From Sphaerisporangium corydalis (GTDB taxonomy: Bacteria; Actinomycetota; Actinomycetes; Streptosporangiales; Streptosporangiaceae), in contig NZ_JANZYP010000009.1 in NCBI RefSeq assembly GCF_025506355.1, positions 62,001 through 126,000 on the forward strand: DNA of 64,000 bases. Reading direction: 5' to 3'. Under the pieces are notes generated by a model, which saw only the letters and a list, made by a program, of their open reading frames with translations, was not told the origin of the DNA and did not search any database. Shown here in pieces: positions 31,795 to 39,599 of this stretch. Every line of letters starts with the position of its first letter. The first letter of the stretch is position 1. The translations under genes were made by a program, and so were the position numbers.

Positions 31795-33144
31795 GTGGTG
31801 GCGATTGAGGCGTATCGCGAGTTGGGTGAGTCCGCTTGGTCGTGGGTCCTGGGCCTCGTGCGGGACGACGACGGCCCGTGGCTCCCGGAGGCGGTGCCGG
31901 AGGACGGGGAGCGGCCGGCGCCGGCCGACGACCGCGACTCGCTGTACGCGGGGATCGGCGGCCTGGCGCCGGTGCTGGCCGAGATCGCCACTTACCGCGC
32001 GCTGAGCGACGCCGAGCGGGACCTCTCGGCCCGCATCGTGGCCCGGCTCCGCGCCCAGGCGGCCGTCCGGGCGGAGCCCTCGCTGTACGACGGGCTGGCC
32101 GGCGACGCGGTGGCGCTGAAGATGCTCGACGGGGGCGGCGAGGCGGTCGCGCTGCGACGGCTCGCCGAGCTGATGACCCCGGCGGGATGGAAGACCACGC
32201 TCCAGATCGACCCGGGCTCCGACGCGCCGAGGACGGACATCATCTCGGGCACGGCCGGGGTGGTGCTGGCCGCGATCTGGGCCGGCGGCGAGCACGCCGA
32301 GACGATCGCGGCCACCGGCGGCGAAGCCCTGCTGCGCGCCGCCGAGCGTACCGAGGCCGGCCTGGACTGGGGGATGGTGCCCGGCGCGCCGTCCCGGACG
32401 CCGAACTTCTCGCACGGCACCGCCGGCGTCGCGAGCGCGCTGGCCGTGGCCGGGGTGGCCCTGGGCCGCCAGGACTTCGTGCGGGCCGCCGAGCGCGGCG
32501 CCCGGCACCTTCTGACCGTGGGCTCCCTGGACGGCGGCGGGTTCGTCATCCCGCACACGATCCCGCCCTCCACGCGGGAGGTGGAGCCGGTGACGTACAC
32601 GTGGTGCCACGGGCCGGCCGGCACCTCCTACGTGTTCGCGGCCCTGGCGCACGCCGGCGTGACCGAGGTCGACGGCCACCCGGTCGCCGGCCTGCGGCGG
32701 CGGTGTCTCGACTCCGTCCTCGGCTCCGGGCTCCCCCGGCGGCTCCGTCCCGGGTTCTGGGACAACGACGGCCGCTGCTGCGGGACCGCGGGCGTCGGTG
32801 AGGCGCTGCTGGACGCCGCCCAGGACGACCCGGACCCCGCGCGGGCCGCGACGCTCCTGGACGCCGCGCGCATCATGGGGGACGCCCTCGCCGAGCGCGC
32901 GATCCGCGACCGGGACGGCACGCGCTGGCGGTTCGTGGAGTACCGCCAGGATCCGCCGCTCCTGCCGCCCGGCACCACGTGGATGCAGGGCGCGGCCGGG
33001 ATCGCCGCCTACCTGCTCCGCCTCGCCCGCGTCGTCCAGGACGGGCTGGACGCCCCCGTGGTCGACCGGCCCGACCAGTGGTGGGCCGTACCCGCCCGCC
33101 TGCGCACCGTGCACGTCGCCCCGAGTACCGCACCGCGATCCTGA
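31795..33144 (+). CDS. LanC-like lanthionine cyclase with CCG zinc site
   Basis: A 449-residue protein with the (alpha/alpha)6-barrel repeats of lanthipeptide cyclases, recognisable as G-G/G-T-A-G turns: YAGIGGLAPVLAE (51-63), SGTAGVVLAA (151-160), SHGTAGVASAL (206-216), WCHGPAGTS (270-278), CCGTAGVGEALLD (328-340) and WMQGAAGIAAYLLRL (396-410). Zinc ligands would be Cys271, Cys328 and Cys329. Classical LanC has Cys-Cys-His (CHG), so the third ligand is Cys here, as in the CCG class of LanM enzymes. No dehydratase, protease or precursor peptide gene is adjacent, so it is an orphan and may act on another thiol target. Starts with GTG 9 nt after the kinase stop and is probably co-transcribed. 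Confidence 0.88.
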   Translation: MVAIEAYRELGESAWSWVLGLVRDDDGPWLPEAVPEDGERPAPADDRDSLYAGIGGLAPVLAEIATYRALSDAERDLSARIVARLRAQAAVRAEPSLYDGLAGDAVALKMLDGGGEAVALRRLAELMTPAGWKTTLQIDPGSDAPRTDIISGTAGVVLAAIWAGGEHAETIAATGGEALLRAAERTEAGLDWGMVPGAPSRTPNFSHGTAGVASALAVAGVALGRQDFVRAAERGARHLLTVGSLDGGGFVIPHTIPPSTREVEPVTYTWCHGPAGTSYVFAALAHAGVTEVDGHPVAGLRRRCLDSVLGSGLPRRLRPGFWDNDGRCCGTAGVGEALLDAAQDDPDPARAATLLDAARIMGDALAERAIRDRDGTRWRFVEYRQDPPLLPPGTTWMQGAAGIAAYLLRLARVVQDGLDAPVVDRPDQWWAVPARLRTVHVAPSTAPRS

Positions 33145-33219
33145 GCCGCCCCGTCTCGAAACGCGTGTGTCGTACTTTGGGCTGATCCGCGATGGCCGTG
33201 GCTCTCGTACGATGACTAC

Positions 33220-34359
33220 GTGCTCGCCCTTGTCCGCTCTGTGTGGGACGAGCCCCGTCCCCCTCATGTGCCGTCACGTGTGTGGCGGGACTGGGCGCTC
33301 GTGGGGGTGCTCGCGCCGTTCGGCGTGGTCGAAGGGGTGCTGCGGCCGGACCTTCCGTGGCGGGCCGTCGCGCTGACCATGACCCTCGGGCTGATGCCCA
33401 CCCTGCTGTGGCGCCGGACCAGACCCCTGCTGATGGTCGCGATCGGCTTCGGCGGCACGGGCCTGGTCCCGCTGGCGCTGGGCGGCGGCACGCCCGAGAC
33501 GTACACGATGGCGTTCCTGCTGCTCCTGCCGTACGCGCTGTTCCGGTGGGGGTCCGGGCGCGAGACCGTGATCGGGCTGGCGATCATCGTCGCCAAGATC
33601 CTGGTCTGGGTGGTCTCCGGCGGCCTCGACCTCGGCGACCTGATCGGCGGGTTCGCCGTCCTGTTCTCGGTCATCGCCCTCGGCGCCGCGTTCCGGTTCC
33701 GGGCCAGGGCCCGGATGCGCGAGGTCGACCAGATCAAGCTGCTCGAACGCGAGCAACTGGCCCGCGACCTGCACGACACCGTCGCCCACCACGTCTCGGC
33801 CATGGCGATCCGCGCCCAGGCGGGCCTCGCCACCTCCGTGTCGCGCCCGGACGCGGCGACCGACGCGCTCCGCGTGATCGAGGCCGAGGCGTCGCGCGCC
33901 CTCGCCGAGATGCGCACCATGGTCCGCGCGCTGCGGCGGGACCAGCCGGCGGACCTGGCGCCCGGCCGGTCCATCGCCGACCTCGAACAGCTCGCGAGCC
34001 GCGCCCGTTCCGGGCCGTCGGTCGAGGTGGAGGTGCACGGTGACCTCGGCGACCTGCCGCCATCGGTCGGGGCCGCGATCTACCGCCTAGCCCAGGAGTC
34101 GATCACCAACGCCCGGCGGCACGCCCGGCACGCCACGCGCATCGAGGTCCGCGTCACCGCCGACGACACGTCGGTGCGCCTGCGGGTGCGCGACGACGGC
34201 GACCCCGGCCCCGTACGCGCGACCGTGACGCCGGGATACGGGCTCATCGGCATGACCGAACGCGCCGGCCTGCTCGGCGGCACCTGCGAGGCCGGCCCGG
34301 ACCCCGGCCGAGGCTGGACCGTCACGGCCGTGCTGCCCCGCACCGGGTCGGTGGCATGA
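33220..34359 (+). CDS. NarL-type sensor histidine kinase
   Basis: A 379-residue kinase with four to five transmembrane helices at about 25-160 and no obvious extracellular sensor, so it probably senses a membrane signal. The HisKA_3 box EREQLARDLHDTVAHHVSAMAIRAQ carries phospho-acceptor His185. The HATPase domain has the N-box YRLAQESITNARRHA (about 288-302), DDGDPGP and GYGLIGMTERAGLLGG. Start is GTG 33220. The gene overlaps its regulator by 4 nt. These actinobacterial pairs often control exporters or antibiotic responses, but nothing nearby identifies the signal. Confidence 0.93.
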   Translation: MLALVRSVWDEPRPPHVPSRVWRDWALVGVLAPFGVVEGVLRPDLPWRAVALTMTLGLMPTLLWRRTRPLLMVAIGFGGTGLVPLALGGGTPETYTMAFLLLLPYALFRWGSGRETVIGLAIIVAKILVWVVSGGLDLGDLIGGFAVLFSVIALGAAFRFRARARMREVDQIKLLEREQLARDLHDTVAHHVSAMAIRAQAGLATSVSRPDAATDALRVIEAEASRALAEMRTMVRALRRDQPADLAPGRSIADLEQLASRARSGPSVEVEVHGDLGDLPPSVGAAIYRLAQESITNARRHARHATRIEVRVTADDTSVRLRVRDDGDPGPVRATVTPGYGLIGMTERAGLLGGTCEAGPDPGRGWTVTAVLPRTGSVA

Positions 34360-35012
34360 GCATCAGGGTGATCGTCGCCGACGACCAGGAGATCGTCCGC
34401 ACCGGGCTGGCGATGATCCTCGACGCCCAGCCGGACATCGAGGTCATCGGCGAGGCCGCTGACGGGCGGCGGGCCGTCGAGCTCGCGCGGCGCCTGCGCC
34501 CCGATGTGTGCCTGTTCGACATCCGCATGCCCGGCGTCGACGGCATTCAGGCCACCCGCACCCTCGCCGGCCCGGAGGTCGCCGACCCGCTGGCCGTCGT
34601 CGTCATCACCACGTTCGACCTCGACGAGTACGTCTACGCCGCCCTGCGGGCCGGGGCCCGGGGGTTCCTGCTCAAGGACGCCGGTGCCGCGCTGCTCTCC
34701 GAGGCGGTCCACGCCGCCGCGGCGGGTGACGCCCTGATCGCCCCGAGCGTCACCGCGCGCCTGCTGCGGACCTTCGCCGCCAACGGGCCCGCCCCGGCGC
34801 CGGCGCGGCCCGCCGAGGCGCTGACGGACCGGGAGGAACAGATCCTCGCCGCCGTGGCGCGCGGGCTGACCAACAGCGAGATCGCCGGCGAGTTCTACGT
34901 CTCCCTCAGCACCGTCAAGTCCCACGTCGCGAGCCTCATGGCCAAGCTCGGCGCCCGCAACCGGGTCGAGATCGTCATCTGGGCCTACGAGACCCGGCGC
35001 GTCAGGAGCTGA
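34356..35012 (+). CDS. NarL/LuxR-type response regulator
   Basis: A 218-residue regulator partnered with the preceding kinase. The receiver has VIVADDQEIVRTGL (Asp9/Asp10), acceptor Asp55 in VCLFDIRMPGVDG, Thr in VVITTFD and Lys in GFLLKDAGA. The C-terminal GerE helix-turn-helix is LTDREEQILAAVARGLTNSEIA followed by VSLSTVKSHVASLMAKLG (about 155-205). Its last 11 bp overlap the 3' end of the convergent DUF2306 gene. Confidence 0.94.
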   Translation: MSIRVIVADDQEIVRTGLAMILDAQPDIEVIGEAADGRRAVELARRLRPDVCLFDIRMPGVDGIQATRTLAGPEVADPLAVVVITTFDLDEYVYAALRAGARGFLLKDAGAALLSEAVHAAAAGDALIAPSVTARLLRTFAANGPAPAPARPAEALTDREEQILAAVARGLTNSEIAGEFYVSLSTVKSHVASLMAKLGARNRVEIVIWAYETRRVRS

Positions 35013-35763
35013 CGCGGCCGACGCTCGGGGACGGTGACGTGCGCCGTCCGCCCGCGAGGACACGGGCCGGCTCCCTGCGAATGATCCACTCGGCCACGGC
35101 GATGTTGATCAGCCAGCCGGCCAGCATGAGCATCGCCTTGGTGAACTGCCCGGGCGGGCCGAAGATCAGCAGCGAGGGGAGGTGGGTCAGCACCTGCGTG
35201 CCCGCGCCCTGGCCGATCGCGTAGCCGCGGATCATCCAGGCGCGGTGCCGGGCGAAGTCCCGCCGCCGGATCGCGACGAAGCCGAGGACGATGGCCGCGA
35301 TCATGGCCGTGCCGAACATGACGCGGATGACGGCGAGGAGGTCACCGTCGGCGGGATGGCGGCCGGCGAACAGCGTCATCCACAGCCCCGAGGCCGCCGC
35401 GACGATCCCGCACGGGACCAGGAGCCGGCCGGTGACGCGGTGCCAGCCGGGCCGGCGGCGGCGGAACCGGGGGGCGAACTGCAGGGCCCCCAGCACGCAG
35501 AACAGGACGGCGCTCGGAATGTGCAGCATCACGGGCAGGGGCATCACGACGTAACGCGCGTTCTCCGCGGTCATCTCCGGGCCGCCCGCCAGCTCGGTCA
35601 TGCGGGCCGCGCCGGCGACCATGGGCACGACGCTGAGCGCGATCAGCCCGGCGGGGCCGAGCCATCCGGCCCGTCGGGAGGGCTTCCCCGCCCTGGTCCG
35701 GCCGGCCGGTCGTCCGTCTGGTGCCGGGCTCGGGAGGTGTCCCGTCGTGCTCTGGTCGGTCAT
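35002..35763 (-). CDS. DUF2306 membrane protein
   Basis: A 253-residue membrane protein. After a 30-residue basic/Pro-rich leader there are six to seven hydrophobic helices. VMLHIPSAVLFCVLGALQFAP with RRRRPGWHRVTGRLLVPCG is the DUF2306 signature, whose His residues (in MLHIP, GWHRVTGR and ARHRAWMIRGYAIG) could bind haem or metal. The family function is unknown. A longer frame to 36075 was rejected because it adds unconserved residues. It ends inside the last codons of the convergent response regulator gene. Confidence 0.85.
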   Translation of the reverse strand: MTDQSTTGHLPSPAPDGRPAGRTRAGKPSRRAGWLGPAGLIALSVVPMVAGAARMTELAGGPEMTAENARYVVMPLPVMLHIPSAVLFCVLGALQFAPRFRRRRPGWHRVTGRLLVPCGIVAAASGLWMTLFAGRHPADGDLLAVIRVMFGTAMIAAIVLGFVAIRRRDFARHRAWMIRGYAIGQGAGTQVLTHLPSLLIFGPPGQFTKAMLMLAGWLINIAVAEWIIRREPARVLAGGRRTSPSPSVGRVSS

Positions 35764-36044
35764 GCCCTGATCCTGACCCCGGAACGGCGACGGCTCATCG
35801 GCGGAAGGGCTCGACCTGAACCGGCCGATCGGCCAGAGAACCGGGCGTACTTTCGGCCGGCGCCCTTCGCGTCGTGGGCGACCACGGCCGCGCGACGGAC
35901 GAACGGCGCACTCAGCCAAATGTCGGCTTAACGATGAAAAGTACAGACATAGACACCAGTCGGTCGACCCTTCACAACCGGCGAACAGCCAGGTCATCAC
36001 CCTTTGGATCACCCTGGGCCCGACGCCCCCACCATCTGACTTTG

Positions 36045-36060
36045 TTGGATAGATATCCAA
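36045..36060. promoter_or_regulatory. Inverted repeat upstream of the LPMO gene
   Basis: TTGGATAGATATCCAA, with perfect 7-bp arms around GA, 86 nt upstream of the start codon and just left of the CebR-like site. Possibly a second regulator site or part of the promoter. Confidence 0.45.
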
Positions 36061-36097
36061 ACTAATTCGGGTCATTTACGATCGCGGCACCGGATCG

Positions 36098-36109
36098 GGG
36101 AGCGCTCCC
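36098..36109. promoter_or_regulatory. CebR/CelR-like cellulose-response operator
   Basis: GGGAGCGCTCCC is a perfect 12-bp palindrome and matches 12 of 14 positions of TGGGAGCGCTCCCA, the operator of the LacI-family cellobiose-responsive regulators CebR (Streptomyces) and CelR (Thermobifida). It lies 36 nt upstream of the LPMO start, a position suited to repression. Confidence 0.8.
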
Positions 36110-36145
36110 GGAACTCGGACCCCCGCGAAAGATCGGAGACCCAAA

Positions 36146-36817
36146 GTGCATTCCCACCCCCATGCCCGGGCTCGCCGCTGGGCCGTCCGTGCCACGGCCC
36201 TGCTGACCGCCATGATGGCCTTCGTGGTGACCTGGGCCGGCGCCGCCTCCGCCCACGGCTCGCTCGTGGACCCGGCCTCCCGCCACTACGGCTGCTGGGC
36301 GCGCTGGGGAAGCGACTTCCAGAACCCGGCCATGGCGCAGCAGGATCCCATGTGCTGGCAGGCGTGGCAGACCGACACCAACGCCATGTGGAACTGGAAC
36401 GGCCTCTACCGCATGAACCTCGGCGGCAACTTCCAGGCCGGGGTCCCGAACGGCCAGCTCTGCAGCGGCGGCCACGCCGAGAGCGGCCGCTACAACGCGA
36501 TGGACGTGCCCGGCGCGTGGAAGGCGACCACCGTACGCAACACCTTCACCGTCAAACTGTGGGACCAGGCCAATCACGGCGCCGACTATCTCCTCGTCTA
36601 CGTGACCCGTCCGGGTTTCGACCCCACCCGTCAGGCCCTCACCTGGAGCGACCTGCAGTTGCTCACCAAGACCGGTAAGTACGCCCCCGCCCCGTACTAC
36701 TCGGTCAATCTGAGCACCTCGGGCCGCACCGGGCGCGCCGTGGTCTACATGATCTGGCAGGCCTCGCACATGGACCAGACGTTCTTCATGTGCAGCGACG
36801 TGACCTTCACCACCTGA
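36146..36817 (+). CDS. AA10 lytic polysaccharide monooxygenase, secreted
   Basis: A 223-residue preprotein. A signal peptide of 36 residues ends TWAGAASA, and cleavage exposes His37 as the first residue of the mature enzyme (HGSLVDPASRHYGC). His37 and His144 (QANHGADYLL) form the copper brace, and Phe213 or Phe214 in QTFFMCSDVTF fills the axial site. The pattern PNGQLCSGGH and the single-domain layout resemble Streptomyces cellulose-active AA10 enzymes more than chitin-active ones. The upstream CebR-like operator supports cellulose as substrate. GTG start with GGAGA 6 nt upstream. It has no carbohydrate-binding module. Confidence 0.93.
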   Translation: MHSHPHARARRWAVRATALLTAMMAFVVTWAGAASAHGSLVDPASRHYGCWARWGSDFQNPAMAQQDPMCWQAWQTDTNAMWNWNGLYRMNLGGNFQAGVPNGQLCSGGHAESGRYNAMDVPGAWKATTVRNTFTVKLWDQANHGADYLLVYVTRPGFDPTRQALTWSDLQLLTKTGKYAPAPYYSVNLSTSGRTGRAVVYMIWQASHMDQTFFMCSDVTFTT

Positions 36818-36838
36818 CCCCCCACAGCCCCCGCTCCC

Positions 36839-36864
36839 GGCCCCGCCGTCCCCTCGGCGGGGCC
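36839..36864 (+). terminator. Terminator hairpin after the LPMO gene
   Basis: Perfect 10-bp stem GGCCCCGCCG / CGGCGGGGCC around TCCCCT, 22 nt after the stop codon; no T-run, as is usual in such genomes. Confidence 0.75.
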
Positions 36865-37016
36865 ATTGACAGCCCCCGTGACAGAGATCACAGTATGCAT
36901 GTTCACGGATCTTAAACGGCACCCTGAGCGGCTCCGCCGCGCGGTCCGGGTGGCCGGACCGGCCGGTTCTCCGGGCCGGATTACCCGAGGTCGAATGAAG
37001 GCGGAAGGTGGCCAAC

Positions 37017-37685
37017 GTGTCGATTGACGCGCACGACCGGCGTCGGCCGGGAATCGCCGGCAAGCTCAACGGGTGGCGCGGGCGGCTTCCCGTGTTCACC
37101 GCGCTCGCCGCCCTGATCTCCGGCCTGGGAATCGTGACCACTCCGGGCGTCGCGCACGCCACCGACTTCGGCCCGGTCATCACCTGCCCCAGCGACCCCA
37201 ACATCGTGTGGCGTCAGTTCACCATCGGCCGCGTGCCCTACTACGAGGGGTACCGGTACACCGCGGTCTCCGCGGCCTCGACGTTCAACGTGAGCGACGC
37301 CCGCGTCGTCGACAACACCCTCGCCGACACGCCGATCACCGCGACGTTCACCTCATCCCAGTCGCGGACCTTCCGGATCATCATCACGGCCACCGTGGGC
37401 ACGACCGCGGAACTGACCAAGTCCCTCCAGGCCAGCGTCAGCACCCAGATCGTCCAGGAACGCACCACCGCCATCGGCGTGAACGCCAGCCTCGTCGTCG
37501 CGCCCCGCACCCGGGTGACCGGACAGTACGGAATACAGGCGTTCGACGTGGTCTACAACGTCCAGACGGTACGAGCCTGGCCGGCCATCCCGAACGGCTT
37601 CACCCGCTGCTGGGACCAGGGCTCCCAACAGGGCACCACCAACGCCCCCACCCTCACCGAAGGCTGGCGCTTCATCGAAGGCTGA
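37017..37685 (+). CDS. Secreted beta-rich protein (possible aerolysin/ETX-MTX2-like fold)
   Basis: About 222 residues. A long signal peptide (RLPVFTALAALISGLGIVTTPGVAHA) precedes a mature domain of about 175 residues. The middle reads NTLADTPITATFTSSQSRTF, then long Thr/Ser-alternating strands (FRIIITATVGTTAELTKSLQ, VQERTTAIGVNASLVVAPRT) and RVTGQYGIQAFDVVYNVQTV. Alternating polar/hydrophobic strands flanking a TVGTTAEL-type turn resemble the insertion loop of aerolysin-family pore formers, but I have no firm family match. GTG 37017 was chosen because GGAAGG is 8 nt upstream; GTG 37008 is in frame. Confidence 0.7.
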   Translation: MSIDAHDRRRPGIAGKLNGWRGRLPVFTALAALISGLGIVTTPGVAHATDFGPVITCPSDPNIVWRQFTIGRVPYYEGYRYTAVSAASTFNVSDARVVDNTLADTPITATFTSSQSRTFRIIITATVGTTAELTKSLQASVSTQIVQERTTAIGVNASLVVAPRTRVTGQYGIQAFDVVYNVQTVRAWPAIPNGFTRCWDQGSQQGTTNAPTLTEGWRFIEG

Positions 37686-37709
37686 CCAAAATCGAGCTTC
37701 TCGCCTCTG

Positions 37710-37886
37710 CTACCCCGCGCGACCGGCATCGTGAGAACCATCACGAATGATCAGCTCGGCGATCCGCAGCAATCGGGCGACGTAAGCGCGATCCTCCCGC
37801 CGCCGGAGGGGGCGGCCCGGGATATGCCATAGGCCGACCGTGTAGGCGAACCCAGCACCAAGATCATCTACTGGCACCAACTCCAC
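37710..37886 (-). pseudogene. DUF4262 remnant (58 codons)
   Basis: On the minus strand, VELVPVDDLGAGFAYTVGLW followed by HIPGRP is the core of DUF4262 proteins, which normally run to about 150-180 residues. It continues directly into a C-terminal-like helix (YVARLLRIAELIIRDG) and stops at TAG. Most of the domain between these parts is missing, so it is probably an internally deleted relic; a miniature gene opening at GTG 37886 cannot be excluded. Confidence 0.45.
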
Positions 37887-37974
37887 GCTCCTGCCAGGAG
37901 CCGGACAAGATCGAAAAGAACCGTGATGACGACATGTTTACTTGAAGCAGTCATCTGAAGGGTAGGATGACTGC

Positions 37975-39144
37975 ATGAAGTCGTCATCGCAACATCTCGC
38001 GATCTATGTCACGCCCCCCTTGACTACCGAGGACCGTGCGGTTCTGGCCGAGATCCACCAGATGCGCAAGCAACTTCGCCACCTGCTGAAAACGCCCAAG
38101 CGCTGGGAGGGGGGCTTGCGTCGATCCGCGCTCGCCCGCGCCATCAGAGGATCAAACAGCATTGAAGGCTATCAAGTCGCCGAAGATGACGCGGCAGCCG
38201 CTATCGACGACGAGGAACCGATCAGTGCCGACGAGCGTACTTTCCTTGAGATTCAAGGATATCGTCACGCCCTGGGCTACGTACTGGCGATGGGCGAGGA
38301 TGACTACTCAACCTTTGATGCCACTGAGATTCGCGCAATGCACTACATGATGCTGCGACACGATCCAGCAAAGTCTCCCGGCCGCTATCGCAAAGGCCCG
38401 GTATTCGTGCATGATGAGCGCTCAGATCTGGTCTACGAAGGCCCCGATGCAGCCGACGTGCCGGCACTCATGGATGCGCTGGTAGCAAGCTTGCACTCTG
38501 ATTCGGACATCGACCCCGTGGTGCGCTCGGCAATGGCGCACTTGAATCTAGTGATGATTCACCCTTTTCGTGACGGGAACGGGCGTATGGCTCGCGCCCT
38601 CGCGACATCTGTACTGACGAGGTCGGACATCGGCGAACCCGAATTCTCCAGCATCGAAGAGTGGCTTGGGGCGAACACCGATGACTACTACGCTGCCCTG
38701 GCTCTCACCGGCCACGGTTCATGGCAGCCACGCCACGATGCGCATCTCTGGATTTCATTCGGCCTCCGCGCCCACCACATGCAAGCCCAGACGGTGGCTC
38801 AGCGGGTTGAGGAAGCTGGAACCACTTGGATCGAACTCGACGCACTCATCGCGGAGCACGCGCTTCCTGAACGCACGATCGACGCGATGTTCGACGCTGT
38901 CTTGGGCTATCGGGTTCGGCGGGCCGGGTATCTGAAGCGTACTGACGTTGAGGAACAGACAGCCACCCGGGACCTGGCGGCTCTTGCTGGTTCCGGACTC
39001 CTGATTCCACACGGCAATGGAAGAGGGCGTTTTTACACTGCCGGCGAGCCGCTCCAGCAAATACAGCAGGACCGCCGGGCGAGACGGAAGCCGCTTAGCG
39101 ATCCCTACCCGTGGATGCGACCGCGACTTGCTGAAGCACCTTGA
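37975..39144 (+). CDS. Fic family protein with N-terminal inhibitory motif
   Basis: A 389-residue Fic protein. The catalytic loop HPFRDGNGRMAR (196-207) has the full HxFx(D/E)GNGRxxR pattern for AMP transfer from ATP to a target hydroxyl. The inhibitory helix SNSIEG (60-65) fits (S/T)xxxE(G/N) and places it in the class with an N-terminal auto-inhibitory motif. The flap region RKGPVFVHDERSDLVYEGP follows the usual layout. The C-terminal 110 residues form a winged-helix-like domain (LKRTDVEEQTATRDLAALAGSGLL), so it may also bind DNA, as in many stand-alone Fic proteins. Codon use is less GC-biased than in the neighbours, which suggests transfer. Confidence 0.92.
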   Translation: MKSSSQHLAIYVTPPLTTEDRAVLAEIHQMRKQLRHLLKTPKRWEGGLRRSALARAIRGSNSIEGYQVAEDDAAAAIDDEEPISADERTFLEIQGYRHALGYVLAMGEDDYSTFDATEIRAMHYMMLRHDPAKSPGRYRKGPVFVHDERSDLVYEGPDAADVPALMDALVASLHSDSDIDPVVRSAMAHLNLVMIHPFRDGNGRMARALATSVLTRSDIGEPEFSSIEEWLGANTDDYYAALALTGHGSWQPRHDAHLWISFGLRAHHMQAQTVAQRVEEAGTTWIELDALIAEHALPERTIDAMFDAVLGYRVRRAGYLKRTDVEEQTATRDLAALAGSGLLIPHGNGRGRFYTAGEPLQQIQQDRRARRKPLSDPYPWMRPRLAEAP

Positions 39145-39599
39145 CCATCATCCGACGGCACCCCCCATCGCGCCTGGCCGCGATCTACCACTCGATCAGC
39201 GAATGTCAGGTCATCGCCCCTCGCCACCCTGTGATGGCTAACGGCTTGTGCTCTTACCTGACGATCGACAACGAGAGACGGCTCGCGTTCGTGGGGTTCG
39301 GGGGTGGGGGGGCGGAGCCCCTGCCTTGGGGTTTGGGGCGGGAGCCCCAAGAAGAACTGTCCGAGCGGAGCGAGGCCCATTTCTTCCCGGCGCGGCCGCA
39401 GGCGTGATCGCGGTTGCCGCGGAGACGCGTGCATGAATGCGGGCCGCGCCCGGATGAGGGCGGCCCGTGGTTCGGAGTACCGTATCAACACCGCCGTTCA
39501 ATGCATCACGGGTTCGTCTATGCCGCGTCGCGTCGTAGAAGGTTTGCGATCAGGTCACGAAAGGGGCCGGGGGGCCCTGCGTTGGTTAGCCTCACCGGC
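39145..39599. other. Intergenic region between Fic gene and lgt
   Basis: About 455 nt without a convincing gene. It carries the dispersed repeat (39291-39374) and a terminator-like hairpin GGGCCGCGCCC / GGGCGGCCC at 39441-39466. The lgt promoter should lie in the last 130 nt. Confidence 0.55.
39291..39374 (+). repeat. Dispersed intergenic repeat, copy A
   Basis: A block ending CTTGGGGTTTGGGGCGGGAG, then CCCCAAGAAGAACTGTCCGA and GCGGAGCGAGG. The same block recurs at 63931-63999, and in shortened form at 61966-62007. It includes a small hairpin, GGGGC-GGGA-GCCCC. Confidence 0.8.

Larger units (their letters stand above)
35764..36145. other. Divergent intergenic region ahead of the LPMO gene
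   Basis: About 380 nt with an AT-rich right part. It contains the inverted repeat TTGGATA-GA-TATCCAA at 36045-36060 and the CebR-like operator at 36098-36109. No coding sequence is convincing here. Confidence 0.55.

Noticed and set aside
30247-33267. 1006-codon minus-strand frame opposite the kinase and LanC genes
   Set aside because: Antisense shadow of two well-supported genes.
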